64,000 bases of DNA from contig NZ_VFPO01000001.1 of NCBI RefSeq assembly GCF_006716765.1, positions 124,001 through 188,000 of the forward strand, given 5' to 3'. The stretch is from Actinomadura hallensis (lineage in GTDB: Bacteria; Actinomycetota; Actinomycetes; Streptosporangiales; Streptosporangiaceae). The position numbers were made by a program, and so were the translations under genes. The notes under the pieces were generated by a model. It did no database searches and was not told the DNA's origin. It saw only the letters and a list, made by a program, of their open reading frames with translations. Below are positions 1 through 8,538 of this stretch, piece after piece (position 1 is the first letter of the stretch; each line of letters opens with the position of its first letter).

Positions 1-1528
1 CGACGCCGCGCTGCCGCTGCCCCAGGTCATCGCGTACGGGCTGGAGGTGCTGAGCGCACTCGGCTACCTGCACGGCGTCGGGCTCCTGTACTGCGACTTC
101 AAGCCGGACAACGCCATCCAGTCGGAGGAGCAGCTCAAGCTCATCGACCTCGGCGGGGTGCGCCGGGCGTTCGACGCCGACAGCCCGATCTTCGGCACCC
201 CCGGCTACCAGGCGCCCGAGATCGGCTCGCGGGGCCCGTCGATCACGTCCGACCTGTACACGGTGGGCCGGACGCTGGCCGTGCTGAGCTTCCCGTTCCG
301 CGGCTACACCGGGCGGCACCTGCGCAGCCTGCCGCCCCGCGACGAGGTTCCCCTGTTCCGGCGGCACGAGTCGTACTACCGGCTGCTGCGCCGCGCCACG
401 CACCCCGACCCCGCGCACCGGTTCCAGAGCGCCGCCGAGATGGCCGAGCAGCTCACCGGCGTCCTGCGCGAGGTCCTGTCGACGGAGGACGGGCGTCCGC
501 GGCCCGCGCCGTCGCCGCTGTTCGCCGCCGAGCAGCACACCGCCGGGGCCGAGACCGCCGCGCCCTCCGACCGCGACGGCGACCGGGAGGCCGCCGCGCC
601 GCCGCCGATCCTGGAGCCGCTGCGGCCGTCCGCCGCGGCCGTCGCGCTGCCCGTCCCGCTCGTGCACGGCTCGGACCCGGCCGCCGCGTTCCTCACCGGG
701 CTCACCGACCGCGACCCCGGCGACCTGGCCGCCGCGCTGAGCGCCGCGCCGGTCCCGTCGCGGGAGGTGCGGCTCGCGCTGGCCCGCGTCCGGATCGAGC
801 TTGACGACCTGGACGGCGCCCGCCGCCTCCTGGAGGAGATCGCCGCCGAGGCGCCCGACGACTGGCGCGTCGACTGGTACCGCGGCGTCCGCGCCCTCGC
901 CGGAGGCGACGCCGCGGACGCCGCCGCCGTCTTCAACGACCTGTACGACCTCGCGCCCGGCGAGCAGGCGCCGAAGCTGGCGCTCGCGTTCTGCCACGAG
1001 ATCCGCGGGGACACCGAGCGGGCCGCGCGGTTCTACGAGACGGTCTGGCGCACCGACCCCACCCACGTGAGCGCCGCGTTCGGCCTCGCCCGCGCCCGCC
1101 TCGCCGCGGGCGACCGCCGCGCCGCCGAACGCGTGCTCGACTCCGTCCCGCGCGTCTCCAGCCACTACCTCGCCGCGCAGCTCGCCGCCATCGCCACCGC
1201 CGTCCGGGGCCGCCGCCCGGACGAACTGGACGCCGCCACCCTCATCGAGGCGGGCCGCCGCCTCGCGTCCCTGCCCCTGGACATCGGGCGCGCCGCCGCG
1301 TTCACCGCCGAGGTGCTGGAGGCCGCGCTCGCCTGGGTCCGCTCCGGCCGCGCCCCGGCGCCGCCCGGGCTCCGCAGCCGGATCCTCGGCACCGACCTGG
1401 ACGAGCCGTCCCTCCGCGCGAAGCTGGAGGAGACCTACCGCGTCCTCGCCAAGCTCGCCGACACCCCGGAGCACCGGCACGCCATGGTCAGGCGCGCCAA
1501 CGCGGTACGCCCGAGGACGCTGTTCTGA
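1..1528 (+). CDS. pknG: Serine/threonine protein kinase PknG, 5' end cut by window
   Basis: Soluble Ser/Thr kinase of the PknG class; the window edge removes its N-terminus. The visible frame opens at base 2 inside the kinase fold: catalytic loop YCDFKPDN, DFG equivalent DLG in LIDLGG, then GTPGYQAPEI covering the P+1 loop and APE motif. After a Pro/Ala-rich linker the last half (from about base 700) is a chain of Ala/Leu-rich helical repeats of the TPR type, as expected for PknG. The rubredoxin-like domain typical of the family would lie upstream of the window. In mycobacteria PknG phosphorylates FHA proteins (GarA/OdhI) to control 2-oxoglutarate flux. VWA, FHA, GlnX-like and GlnH-like genes follow on the same strand with short gaps, so I infer that the kinase is the output of this unit. 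Family assignment is firm; the substrate here is inference. Confidence 0.93.
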   Translation, partial: DAALPLPQVIAYGLEVLSALGYLHGVGLLYCDFKPDNAIQSEEQLKLIDLGGVRRAFDADSPIFGTPGYQAPEIGSRGPSITSDLYTVGRTLAVLSFPFRGYTGRHLRSLPPRDEVPLFRRHESYYRLLRRATHPDPAHRFQSAAEMAEQLTGVLREVLSTEDGRPRPAPSPLFAAEQHTAGAETAAPSDRDGDREAAAPPPILEPLRPSAAAVALPVPLVHGSDPAAAFLTGLTDRDPGDLAAALSAAPVPSREVRLALARVRIELDDLDGARRLLEEIAAEAPDDWRVDWYRGVRALAGGDAADAAAVFNDLYDLAPGEQAPKLALAFCHEIRGDTERAARFYETVWRTDPTHVSAAFGLARARLAAGDRRAAERVLDSVPRVSSHYLAAQLAAIATAVRGRRPDELDAATLIEAGRRLASLPLDIGRAAAFTAEVLEAALAWVRSGRAPAPPGLRSRILGTDLDEPSLRAKLEETYRVLAKLADTPEHRHAMVRRANAVRPRTLF

Positions 1529-1611
1529 CGATGGACGATGGACGTTCCGACGACGAACGCGGATCGGAGTCCCCGGACCGCGCCGTGCCGCACCCCCAGG
1601 GAGCCGGGCAG

Positions 1612-2910
1612 ATGAGCGATTTTCCCGAGTTCGCGATCCGCGTCGACCAGAACCCCTACCTCCCGGAAGGCGGACGGGAGATGCACGCGGTCGTGACCGT
1701 GGAGGCGCGCTCGTCCGGCGGCGGAGGCGGCCCCGGCCGGGCGCCGGCGGCGGAGGTCATCATCATCGACACGTCGGGGTCGATGTCCTACCGGGGCAAG
1801 ATGGCCGCCGCGAAACGGGCCGCGCGGGCGGCGGTGAACGTGCTGCGCGACGGGGTGCGCTTCGCGGTCGTCGCGGGCGCCAACCGGCCCCGCATGGTCT
1901 ACCCGCAGGGCGAGCGGCTCGCCGAGGCGAACGAGGCGACCCGGCGCAGCGCGGCGCAGGCGGTGTCCCGGCTGGAGGCCGCCGGGGGCACGGCGATCGG
2001 GTCGTGGCTGCGGCTCGCCGACCGGCTGTTCACCGGCTACGACGACGCGGTCAGGCACGCGATCCTGCTGACCGACGGCAAGAACCAGCACGAGACCGCC
2101 GACGAGCTGGACGCGGCGCTGCGGCAGTGCGAGGGCCGCTTCCAGTGCGACGCGCGCGGCGTCGGCACCGACTGGGACGTCGCGGAGGTCCGCAGGATCA
2201 CCTCGGCGCTGCTGGGCGGGTTCCTCGACGTCCCCGACCCCGCGGACCTGGAGGCCGACTTCCTGGCGATGACGCGGGCCGCGATGAGCAAGGAGGTCGC
2301 GGACGTGGCGCTGCGCGTGTGGACGCCGCGGCAGGCGCGGCTGCGCTTCGTCAAGCAGATGGTCCCGGCCGTGGAGGACCTGACCGGAAGGCGCGTCGAG
2401 TCCGGGACGCAGACGGGCGACTACCCGCTGGGCGCGTGGGGGACCGAGACCCGCGAGTACCACCTGTGCGTCGAGGTGCCGCCGGAGGACGTGGGGCGGC
2501 GGATGCGGGCCGCGTGGGTGAAGGTCCTCGCGGGCGACCACGTCCTGGCGTCCGGGAACGTCCTGGCCGAGTGGACCGACGACGAGGCCAGGGCGACGAT
2601 GATGAACGAGCGCGTCACGGTCCACACCGGGCAGTCGGACCTGGCCGAGGCGATCCAGCAGGGCCTGGAGGCGAGGCGCCAGGGCGACGAGGACACCGCG
2701 ACCGCCCGGCTCGGGCGCGCCGTGGCGCTGGCGCGGGAGGTCGGCAACGAGCAGATCTCCGGCCTCCTGGAGAGGATCGTCGACGTCGACCCCGCGACCG
2801 GGACGGTCCGGCTGAAGCGGAAGGTGTCCAAGGCGGACGAGATGTCGCTCGACACCCGTTCCGTCCGGACCGTGCGGACCCGGCACGGCGACGAGGCGGA
2901 AGGAGGCTGA
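1612..2910 (+). CDS. VWA domain protein of the PknG/GlnX operon
   Basis: 432-residue soluble protein with a von Willebrand factor A domain. The metal-ion-dependent adhesion site is complete: DTSGS at residues 53-57, the Thr of GGTAIG at about 128, and TDGK at 154-157. A Gly-rich insert (about 36-42) precedes the first MIDAS strand, and the C-terminal third is charged and probably helical. I chose the ATG at 1612 because AGGGAG lies just upstream and the protein then begins directly with the domain; an in-frame start at 1531 would add a low-complexity 27-residue leader. No signal peptide or membrane segment is visible, so a cytosolic metal-dependent scaffold is likely. It sits between the kinase and the FHA gene, suggesting that it brings signalling partners together. 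The ligand is unknown. Confidence 0.9.
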   Translation: MSDFPEFAIRVDQNPYLPEGGREMHAVVTVEARSSGGGGGPGRAPAAEVIIIDTSGSMSYRGKMAAAKRAARAAVNVLRDGVRFAVVAGANRPRMVYPQGERLAEANEATRRSAAQAVSRLEAAGGTAIGSWLRLADRLFTGYDDAVRHAILLTDGKNQHETADELDAALRQCEGRFQCDARGVGTDWDVAEVRRITSALLGGFLDVPDPADLEADFLAMTRAAMSKEVADVALRVWTPRQARLRFVKQMVPAVEDLTGRRVESGTQTGDYPLGAWGTETREYHLCVEVPPEDVGRRMRAAWVKVLAGDHVLASGNVLAEWTDDEARATMMNERVTVHTGQSDLAEAIQQGLEARRQGDEDTATARLGRAVALAREVGNEQISGLLERIVDVDPATGTVRLKRKVSKADEMSLDTRSVRTVRTRHGDEAEGG

Positions 2911-2915
2911 GTCCC

Positions 2916-3647
2916 ATGCCGGTCTGCCCGAACGGGCACACGTCCCGGTCGGCCGACTACTGCGACGTGTGCGGCGGCGCCATGACGGGGCCCCCGCGCG
3001 CCGCCGCCCCGCCCGCCGCGGATCGGGACCCGGCCCCGGGCCCTGGCGGGGACCCGGGAGGGGACGACGCCTGCCCGCAGTGCGGGACGCCCCGCTCCGG
3101 CCGCTTCTGCGAGGTCGACGGGTACGACTTCGAGACCGGCGCCGCCCACACCGCCCGGCTGGCCGCCGCCCGCGCCGCGACCCGGCAGCGGCCGTTCGTG
3201 CCGCCCCGGCGGCGCGGCGGCCCGCACCCGCCGGGCCCCGCCGCGCTGATCGTCGCCGACCGCGCGTACTTCGACACGGTGATGGCGCAGATGGGGCCGG
3301 ACGCGGCCCGCCTGACGTTCCCGCCGTACTGCCCGGAGCGGCGCGTCCCGCTGATCGGCGACCAGATCCGGATCGGGCGGCGCAGCACGTCCCGCGCGAT
3401 CCTCCCGGAGATCGACCTGAGCGCGCCGCCCGAGGACCCCGGCGTCTCCCACCTGCACGCCGTCCTCCTCGCGCAGCCGGACGGCGGCTGGCACCTGGTC
3501 GACCCCGGCTCCACCAACGGCACCACGCTGAACGGCGGGACGGAGCCCATCGAGGTGAACCGGCCGGTCCCGGTGACCGACGGCGACCGCGTCCACGTCG
3601 GCGCCTGGACGACGATCACGCTGCTCCTGCAGGAGGGCCCGCCATGA
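2916..3647 (+). CDS. Zinc-ribbon and FHA domain protein
   Basis: 243 residues. Two Cys clusters at the N-terminus look like zinc ribbons: C4, C16 and C19 (CPNGH...CDVC), then CPQC at 53-56 followed by FCEVDGYD. A Pro/Ala-rich linker leads to a C-terminal FHA domain (about 135-238) with the phosphothreonine-binding signature: GRR 154-156, SHLH 178-181 and STNGT 199-203. FHA domains bind phosphothreonine, so this is the most plausible direct partner or substrate of the kinase encoded three genes earlier, comparable in logic to GarA/OdhI though with a different N-terminus. The ATG at 2916 follows AAGGAGG and starts five bases after the VWA stop. Its last four bases overlap the next gene (ATGA), implying translational coupling. 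Confidence 0.92.
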   Translation: MPVCPNGHTSRSADYCDVCGGAMTGPPRAAAPPAADRDPAPGPGGDPGGDDACPQCGTPRSGRFCEVDGYDFETGAAHTARLAAARAATRQRPFVPPRRRGGPHPPGPAALIVADRAYFDTVMAQMGPDAARLTFPPYCPERRVPLIGDQIRIGRRSTSRAILPEIDLSAPPEDPGVSHLHAVLLAQPDGGWHLVDPGSTNGTTLNGGTEPIEVNRPVPVTDGDRVHVGAWTTITLLLQEGPP

Positions 3648-5167
3648 CGATGACCCCGCCCCGCGGCACGCCGGCGGGGACGGCTCCGCCGCCCGCCCCG
3701 TCCGCCCGCAGGACCGCCGAGCCGCAACGGCCCCGCGGGGGGCGCCTGCGGGCGTTCGCGCGCGGCCGGTGGCTCCGCACGATCCCGGGCCGCATCGGCG
3801 TCCACGTGGTGCTCTGCCTGGCCGCGATCGCGGCGCTGCTCGCCGTCCTGACCGTGGCGATCGGGAACGCCCGCGACTCCGTCCAGGCGATCGGCCACGA
3901 CGCGGGCCCCCAGGTCGTCGCGACCGGCACCCTGTACTTCGCGCTCAGCGACATGGACGCGCAGGTCTCCAACGTCCTGCTGATCGGCCGCGACCACGAC
4001 CTCGGCATCGGCCACGACGAGTCCCTGCGGCTGTACGAGCGGCGCCGCGCGGAGGCCGACGCCGCCGCGGTGCAGGCGGCGCAGCTCGCCGGCGGCGATC
4101 CCGCGCTGCGCCGCACCGTCCAGGAGGTGCTGGACGGCCTCGGCCGGTACGAGCGGCTCGTCGGACGCGCCATGGAGCTCGACCGGCAGGCCGCCCACCC
4201 GCCCGGCGAGCTGCCGAAGCAGGTCGTCGACGCCTACCGGGAGGCGACCGACCTGATGAAGCTGGAACTCCTGCCCAAGGCGTACAACATCACGCTGGAC
4301 ACCGGCGCGCAGGTCCGGCAGGACTACGAGACGAAACGGTCGGCGGTCCTGACGGGCCGGACGTGGGTCGCGGTCACCGGCCTCGTCGCGCTGCTGTTCC
4401 TGGTCGCCACGCAGCTCTACCTGACGCGGACGTTCCGCCGCGTCCTCAACCCGCCGCTGGTGCTGGCGACGCTCGCCGCGCTCGCCCTCACCGCCGCCGG
4501 GGCGGGCCTGCTGACCGCGCAGGCGGGGCACATGCGCAAGGCCAAGGAGGACGGGTTCGACTCGATCCTCCAGCTGTCCCGGGCCCGCGCGATCAGCCAC
4601 AGCGCGTTCGCCGACGAGAGCCGCTACCTCCTCGACCCCGGCCGCGCCGACACCTACGAGCAGACCTACCTCGACAAGTCGCTGTCGGTGATCCAGCCGG
4701 ATCTGGGCGACGCCCCGGTCAACCTGGAGAACTACCACGCCGGGCTGGAGGAGAAGCTCGGCTCGTTCCGGGCGGGCGAGGGCGACGTCCCGTTCCTGGG
4801 CTTCTTCGGGGACGAGGCCCGCGCCGTCGAACCCGGCCGCGAAGCCGACGCCCTGCAGAAGACACTCCAGGCGTACCTGGTCGTGCAGCGCAACGACGCG
4901 CGGATGCGGGAGCTCGCGTCGTCCGGGGACCGCGCGGCGGCCGTCGACCTGCGGATGGGCCGCACCTCCGACGCGATCAGCGACTTCGGCGCCTACGACG
5001 CCGCGCTGGCCGCGTTGACGGCCGTCCACCAGGACGCCTTCGACGAGGCGATCAGGGACGCCGACGGCGGGCTGCGCGGCTGGAACGCCGTCCCCGCCGG
5101 CGGCGCCGCCGCCATCGCCCTGCTGATCCTCGCGGGGGTCCGCCCCCGGCTGGCCGAGTTCCGCTGA
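3644..5167 (+). CDS. glnX: GlnX-like multi-pass membrane sensor protein
   Basis: 507-residue membrane protein. A Pro-rich cytosolic start (1-45) is followed by hydrophobic segments at about 51-73, 241-261, 271-293 and 476-497, giving two large helical extracytoplasmic loops (74-240 and 294-475) rich in charged heptads, like the sensor regions of chemoreceptors. In Mycobacterium tuberculosis GlnX lies beside pknG and glnH and relays binding of aspartate/glutamate by GlnH to the kinase; size, four-segment topology and gene neighbours fit that role. It overlaps the FHA stop by four bases and is followed after 11 bases by the GlnH-like gene. No kinase, HAMP or cyclase domain is visible. The assignment rests on topology and context more than on sequence motifs. 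Confidence 0.78.
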   Translation: MTMTPPRGTPAGTAPPPAPSARRTAEPQRPRGGRLRAFARGRWLRTIPGRIGVHVVLCLAAIAALLAVLTVAIGNARDSVQAIGHDAGPQVVATGTLYFALSDMDAQVSNVLLIGRDHDLGIGHDESLRLYERRRAEADAAAVQAAQLAGGDPALRRTVQEVLDGLGRYERLVGRAMELDRQAAHPPGELPKQVVDAYREATDLMKLELLPKAYNITLDTGAQVRQDYETKRSAVLTGRTWVAVTGLVALLFLVATQLYLTRTFRRVLNPPLVLATLAALALTAAGAGLLTAQAGHMRKAKEDGFDSILQLSRARAISHSAFADESRYLLDPGRADTYEQTYLDKSLSVIQPDLGDAPVNLENYHAGLEEKLGSFRAGEGDVPFLGFFGDEARAVEPGREADALQKTLQAYLVVQRNDARMRELASSGDRAAAVDLRMGRTSDAISDFGAYDAALAALTAVHQDAFDEAIRDADGGLRGWNAVPAGGAAAIALLILAGVRPRLAEFR

Positions 5168-5178
5168 GGGGGACGAGC

Positions 5179-5988
5179 ATGCGCGTCATCGGTGCCATCA
5201 CCGCGATCCTGACCGCCGCCGCGCTGACGGCCTGCGGCACCGCGGAGAGGGACAGCGTCGCCGACAAGGAGTCCCTGGTCATCGGCGTGAAGGAGGACCA
5301 GCCCGCCCTGGGCGTGAAGCGGCCGGACGGCACCTACGAGGGCTTCGACGTCGACGTCGCCGTCTATATCGCGGGCAAGCTGGGCGTCCCGAAGGACCGG
5401 CTGACGTTCCGGACGACGAACTCGTCCGTCCGCGAGGAGGCGCTGGCCGACGGCACCGTCGACCTGATCGTCGCGACGTACTCGATCACGGCGCGCCGCA
5501 AGATGGAGGTCACCTTCGCGGGCCCCTACTACGTCGCGCACCAGGACACCTTCGTCCGCGCGGACGACGACTCCATCCGCGACGTGCGGGACCTGGCGGG
5601 CAAGCGGATCTGCGAGGTGACCGGCTCGAACTCCTGGCGCCGCGTCATCGAGGAGCGGAAGGTCCCCGCGAAGCCCGTCACCGTGGACACCTACGGCGCG
5701 TGCATCGACGCGCTGGAGTCCGGCGAGCTGGACGCCGTCTCGACCGACAACCTGATCCTCGCCGGCTTCGCCGCGGGCCGCCCCGGCCGCATGATCAACG
5801 CGCCGTTCACCGACGAGAAGTACGGCGTCGGCCTCAAGAAGGGCGACCTGAGGGGCTGCGAGGCCGTCAACCGCGCCATCACCGCCATGTACCAGGACGG
5901 CACCGCCCAACGCCTCCTGACCAAGTGGTTCGGCGACTCCGGCCTGAAACTCACCAAGAGCGTCCCCCAGTTCGAAGGCTGCACCTGA
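5179..5988 (+). CDS. glnH: GlnH-like amino-acid-binding lipoprotein
   Basis: 269-residue extracytoplasmic solute-binding protein of the polar amino-acid family. The N-terminus is a lipoprotein signal ending in LTAC with the lipidated Cys at 19. The mature part has family landmarks: LVIGVKEDQPALGV, then YEGFDVDVA (first lobe), DLIVATYSIT, and YGVGLKKGD near the end. No ABC permease or ATPase gene is adjacent; instead the GlnX-like gene is directly upstream, so this lipoprotein is expected to act as the ligand receptor of the PknG pathway rather than as part of a transporter. The start at 5179 follows GAGGGGGACGAG. Ligand (aspartate, glutamate or glutamine) cannot be read from sequence. Confidence 0.88.
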   Translation: MRVIGAITAILTAAALTACGTAERDSVADKESLVIGVKEDQPALGVKRPDGTYEGFDVDVAVYIAGKLGVPKDRLTFRTTNSSVREEALADGTVDLIVATYSITARRKMEVTFAGPYYVAHQDTFVRADDDSIRDVRDLAGKRICEVTGSNSWRRVIEERKVPAKPVTVDTYGACIDALESGELDAVSTDNLILAGFAAGRPGRMINAPFTDEKYGVGLKKGDLRGCEAVNRAITAMYQDGTAQRLLTKWFGDSGLKLTKSVPQFEGCT

Positions 5989-6004
5989 CCCACCCCCGCA
6001 ACCT

Positions 6005-6033
6005 CAGGGCCCGACCGCCGAGGGAACTGCAAT
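6005..6033 (-). repeat. Copy A (29-base core) of dispersed intergenic repeat
   Basis: On the minus strand this begins ATTGCAGTTCCCTCGGCGGT and ends GGGCCCTG. The same string opens the longer copy at 22104 and, with a few changes, those at 22221 and 8523 (minus). Only the head of the element is present. It fills the 48-base gap between two convergent stop codons (5988 and 6037). Confidence 0.8.
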
Positions 6034-6036
6034 CAA

Positions 6037-6372
6037 TCACGCACTCGCGATGGCTTCGCGGAGGGTGTCGTGGATGGGGATGAACTTGTCGATCCCGGTG
6101 ATGCGGAACACCCGTTGGACGCGGGGCGGGAGGGCGACGAGGCAGAGTGGAATGCCGCGTTCGTCGGCGCGGCGGTTGGCGGCGACGATGGCGTTGAGGC
6201 CGGTGGAGTCGCAGAAGGTGACCTCGCGCATGTCGATGACCACGGGGTCGCCGGATTCCACGACTTCGAGCAGCGTCTCCTCGAAGCGCGTCCGGGACAC
6301 CACGTCGATGTCGCCCTTGACGCGAACGAGGGTGCACCGGTCGTCGCGCATCAGGTTGATGTCGAAGTCCAT
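6037..6372 (-). CDS. STAS-domain anti-anti-sigma factor
   Basis: 111-residue single STAS domain of the SpoIIAA/RsbV type. Anti-anti-sigma factors bind an anti-sigma kinase when unphosphorylated and release the sigma factor. The phosphoacceptor loop is intact, CDSTGLN with Ser at 56, preceded by the strand VVIDMREV. I place the start at 6372 (MDFDINL) because GTGAGGTG lies immediately upstream; an in-frame start at 6390 would add six residues and place the ribosome site inside the gene. No RsbW-type kinase or sigma gene is nearby, so its partner is elsewhere. It is convergent with the GlnH-like gene. Confidence 0.92.
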   Translation of the reverse strand: MDFDINLMRDDRCTLVRVKGDIDVVSRTRFEETLLEVVESGDPVVIDMREVTFCDSTGLNAIVAANRRADERGIPLCLVALPPRVQRVFRITGIDKFIPIHDTLREAIASA

Positions 6373-6784
6373 GGTCACCTCACGCCCCATCCGGTGGTAC
6401 CCCCGGCCATCTCAGGTGACTCCTCAGGATTGCGCACGCGTGCCCGCATTCCAAGGACATCCCGGGAAAAGGACCAGGTCGCCCAGTGGTGTGCCCCGGA
6501 CCGTAACATGCCCGAGACGGCCGTCCGGTCTCCGCCAACGACCCTACCTGACGGATCGTCCCGGAGCGCCCGGCCGTGCCCCGGAGCATCCCGGAAACGA
6601 GGTAATAACTTACTGAACAGAAACTTACTCCATAGTAAGGAATGGCGGATAAGCGGCTCCGCAACCGGCTTGACCTGCGCTTGGGCAATTCATGACGCGA
6701 CCGGCGAGCCGAAAGGAGGGGCGCTGACTCAGGCCCGGATCGACCCAGACGTTACAGTGTCGTTGGCGAAATTCGGGAGGCTGG
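6373..6784. other. Divergent intergenic region between STAS and acyltransferase genes
   Basis: 412 bases carrying promoters for genes on both sides. It is more AT-rich at 6600-6650, where TTACTGAACAGAAACTTACT and a short palindrome (6624-6639) occur. No credible gene, tRNA or hairpin terminator was seen. Confidence 0.6.
6624..6639. promoter_or_regulatory. Inverted repeat CTTACT-CCAT-AGTAAG
   Basis: Perfect six-base arms separated by four bases, in the most AT-rich part of the divergent region, about 145 bases before the acyltransferase start. A half-site-like ACTTACT lies a few bases upstream (6608). The shape suits a dimeric TetR-type repressor site; no regulator gene is adjacent, so the binder is unknown. 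Confidence 0.45.
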
Positions 6785-7456
6785 GTGTTCTACACGTTCA
6801 TGACGCGCGTGGTGCGTCCGATCCTCTGGCTGCTTTTCCGTCCCCGGGTCGTGGGCGGGGAGAACGTGCCGAGCTACGGACCGCTCATCGTGGCCAGCAA
6901 CCACCTGTCGTTCATCGACAGCTTCATCATCCCCCTGGCGGTCCCGAGGCCCGTCACCTACATCGCCAAGGCGGACTACTTCGAGGGCCGCGGCATCAAG
7001 AAGCGCTTCGTCCGCTGGTTCCTCACGAACCTCGGCCACGTCCCGGTGCGGCGCGGCGCCCGCCGCGCGGCGATGGGCGCGCTGGAGCAGGGCGCGGAGG
7101 TGCTGCAGAACGCCGGCGCGTTCGCGATCTACCCGGAGGGCAGCCGCTCCCCGGACGGGCGCCTCTACCGGGGCCGCACCGGCGTCGGATGGCTCGCGCT
7201 GGAGACCGGCGCCCGCGTGCTGCCCGTCGCGCTGGAGGGGACCGAGAAGATCCAGCCGCTCGGCGCGTCGCTGCCGCGCGTGTTCGGGCCGCGCCCCACC
7301 GTCCGGATCGGCCCCCCGATGGACTTCTCCCACTACCGGGACATGCCGCCGGCCAAGGCCCGCCGCCTCATCGCCGACGAGATCATCGAGACCATCCAGA
7401 AGATGTCCGGCCAGGAGTACGTCCCCGAGTACAACGGGCGCGCCGAGGCGAGCTGA
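6785..7456 (+). CDS. plsC: 1-acyl-sn-glycerol-3-phosphate acyltransferase (PlsC family)
   Basis: 223-residue membrane-associated acyltransferase that would transfer a fatty acyl group to lysophosphatidate in phospholipid synthesis. The catalytic HX4D motif is NHLSFID (His40, Asp45) and the glycerol-phosphate-binding motif is YPEGSRS (117-122). A hydrophobic stretch near 8-19 can anchor it. The GTG at 6785 has GGGAGG directly upstream. It is monocistronic, with a lipoprotein gene about 80 bases further on. The substrate could differ (for example phosphatidylinositol mannosides or ornithine lipids) because actinomycetes carry several paralogues. Confidence 0.88.
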   Translation: MFYTFMTRVVRPILWLLFRPRVVGGENVPSYGPLIVASNHLSFIDSFIIPLAVPRPVTYIAKADYFEGRGIKKRFVRWFLTNLGHVPVRRGARRAAMGALEQGAEVLQNAGAFAIYPEGSRSPDGRLYRGRTGVGWLALETGARVLPVALEGTEKIQPLGASLPRVFGPRPTVRIGPPMDFSHYRDMPPAKARRLIADEIIETIQKMSGQEYVPEYNGRAEAS

Positions 7457-7537
7457 GCCGGACGAGGCCCGCCCGGTTCGTCCGGAACGCGTGTCGCCGC
7501 GGGCGGGGTGCGCCCTCCGCGCCGTAGTGTCGCCGCC

Positions 7538-8233
7538 ATGGCGCACAGGCTCCTCCCGATCGTTCTGGTGGCGACGGCCGCCGCGGCCTCCGCGTGCGGC
7601 GGAGGCGGCGGCGGAAGCGCCCGTCCCGTCCACGGCACCGGCCCCGCCGAGGTCGCCGGCGCGGGCTACACCTCCAGCCAGCTCGCCCAGGCGCTCCTCA
7701 CCGAGCTGCCGGGCTACCGGAAGGCGGGCGAACCCGATTCCGGCTCGTACGGGACGCTGAGGGCCATCCAGAACGCCGCCAGGCTCCAGCGCCAGGTCGT
7801 GCTGGACAAGCCGCGCTGCGGGACGGGCCGTCCCGGCGGCACCGTCCCCGGCGACGTGCCCGCCGCCCTGGTCACGTTCGCCAAGAAGGGCCAGACCGTC
7901 ACCGAGACGCTGATGGGGATGTCCGTCGCCGACGCCGAGAAGCAGGTCAACGCCCGCGTCCCGGCCGGGTGCCTGCGGTTCCGCACCAAGGTCGGCTCGC
8001 GGTGGTCGCGGCACCGGGTGGTGGAGTCCCCGAAGGGCGACATCGGCGAGGGCTCCCGCACCGTCGGCGTGGCCACCATCAGCGGCGACTCCCGCACACG
8101 CACCTGGTACGTCGTCTTCCGCGGCCGCCGCTACCTCGCGACGATCACGGTCGCCGGCCCCGAGGCCACGAAGGAGGAGGCGGAACGCGTGGCCCGCAGA
8201 TCCCTGGCCCACGCCGACCGCATCCTCCCCTGA
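7538..8233 (+). CDS. Predicted lipoprotein, sensor-domain-like
   Basis: 231 residues with a lipoprotein signal: hydrophobic run LLPIVLVATAAAASAC with the lipid Cys at 20, then a Gly/Ser linker. The mature domain (about 45-231) alternates strands and helices and contains three further Cys residues, two of which (RCGTG and AGCLRF) could form a disulfide. The pattern resembles the extracytoplasmic sensor-like domains of actinobacterial lipoproteins related to the PknH C-terminal domain, but I cannot assign a family with confidence. I chose the ATG at 7538 because it begins directly with the signal peptide. Function unknown; surface-exposed by prediction. Confidence 0.8.
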   Translation: MAHRLLPIVLVATAAAASACGGGGGGSARPVHGTGPAEVAGAGYTSSQLAQALLTELPGYRKAGEPDSGSYGTLRAIQNAARLQRQVVLDKPRCGTGRPGGTVPGDVPAALVTFAKKGQTVTETLMGMSVADAEKQVNARVPAGCLRFRTKVGSRWSRHRVVESPKGDIGEGSRTVGVATISGDSRTRTWYVVFRGRRYLATITVAGPEATKEEAERVARRSLAHADRILP

Positions 8234-8370
8234 CCCTCGCGGCCGAAGGGACGGCCCCCGCGGGCAGGCGGACCGCAGCCGGCGGGACCCGGCTCGGGAG
8301 GGCGCGGGGCGGAGGGACGGGAGATCGAACGAATTGCCCGCAACCATTAGTCTTAGCCCGTCGACAAGCC

Positions 8371-8523
8371 CCAGGCGTCTGATCGCGTCCGAAGGCGGGT
8401 TGCGAGCGAAGCGAGAAACCTGATCGAGACGCGAGCCGCTGGGCGAGTCGGAGCGATGCAGCGATCGCACGCAGCTCCCGTTGCGGGGAGGGCCCAGGGC
8501 CCGACCGCCGAGGGCGCTGCAAT
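8371..8523 (-). repeat. Copy B of dispersed structured repeat
   Basis: On the minus strand it starts ATTGCAGCGCCCTCGGCGGT at 8523, continues through GCGATCGCTGCATCGCTCCG and ends near GCCTGGGG. Order of blocks matches the copies at 22221 and 22428. Its stem-loop is weaker (AGGTT against AACCC). It occupies most of the 305-base gap after the lipoprotein gene, and its head stops about eight bases before the Shine-Dalgarno of the next gene; the rest of that gap shows nothing else. Confidence 0.85.
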
Positions 8524-8538
8524 GAACAGGGAGGCCCC

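Noticed and set aside
2957..5029. 690-codon minus-strand frame opposite the FHA and GlnX-like genes
   Set aside because: Arg/Asp/Val-rich low-complexity protein with no domain; opposite strand is a tight operon.
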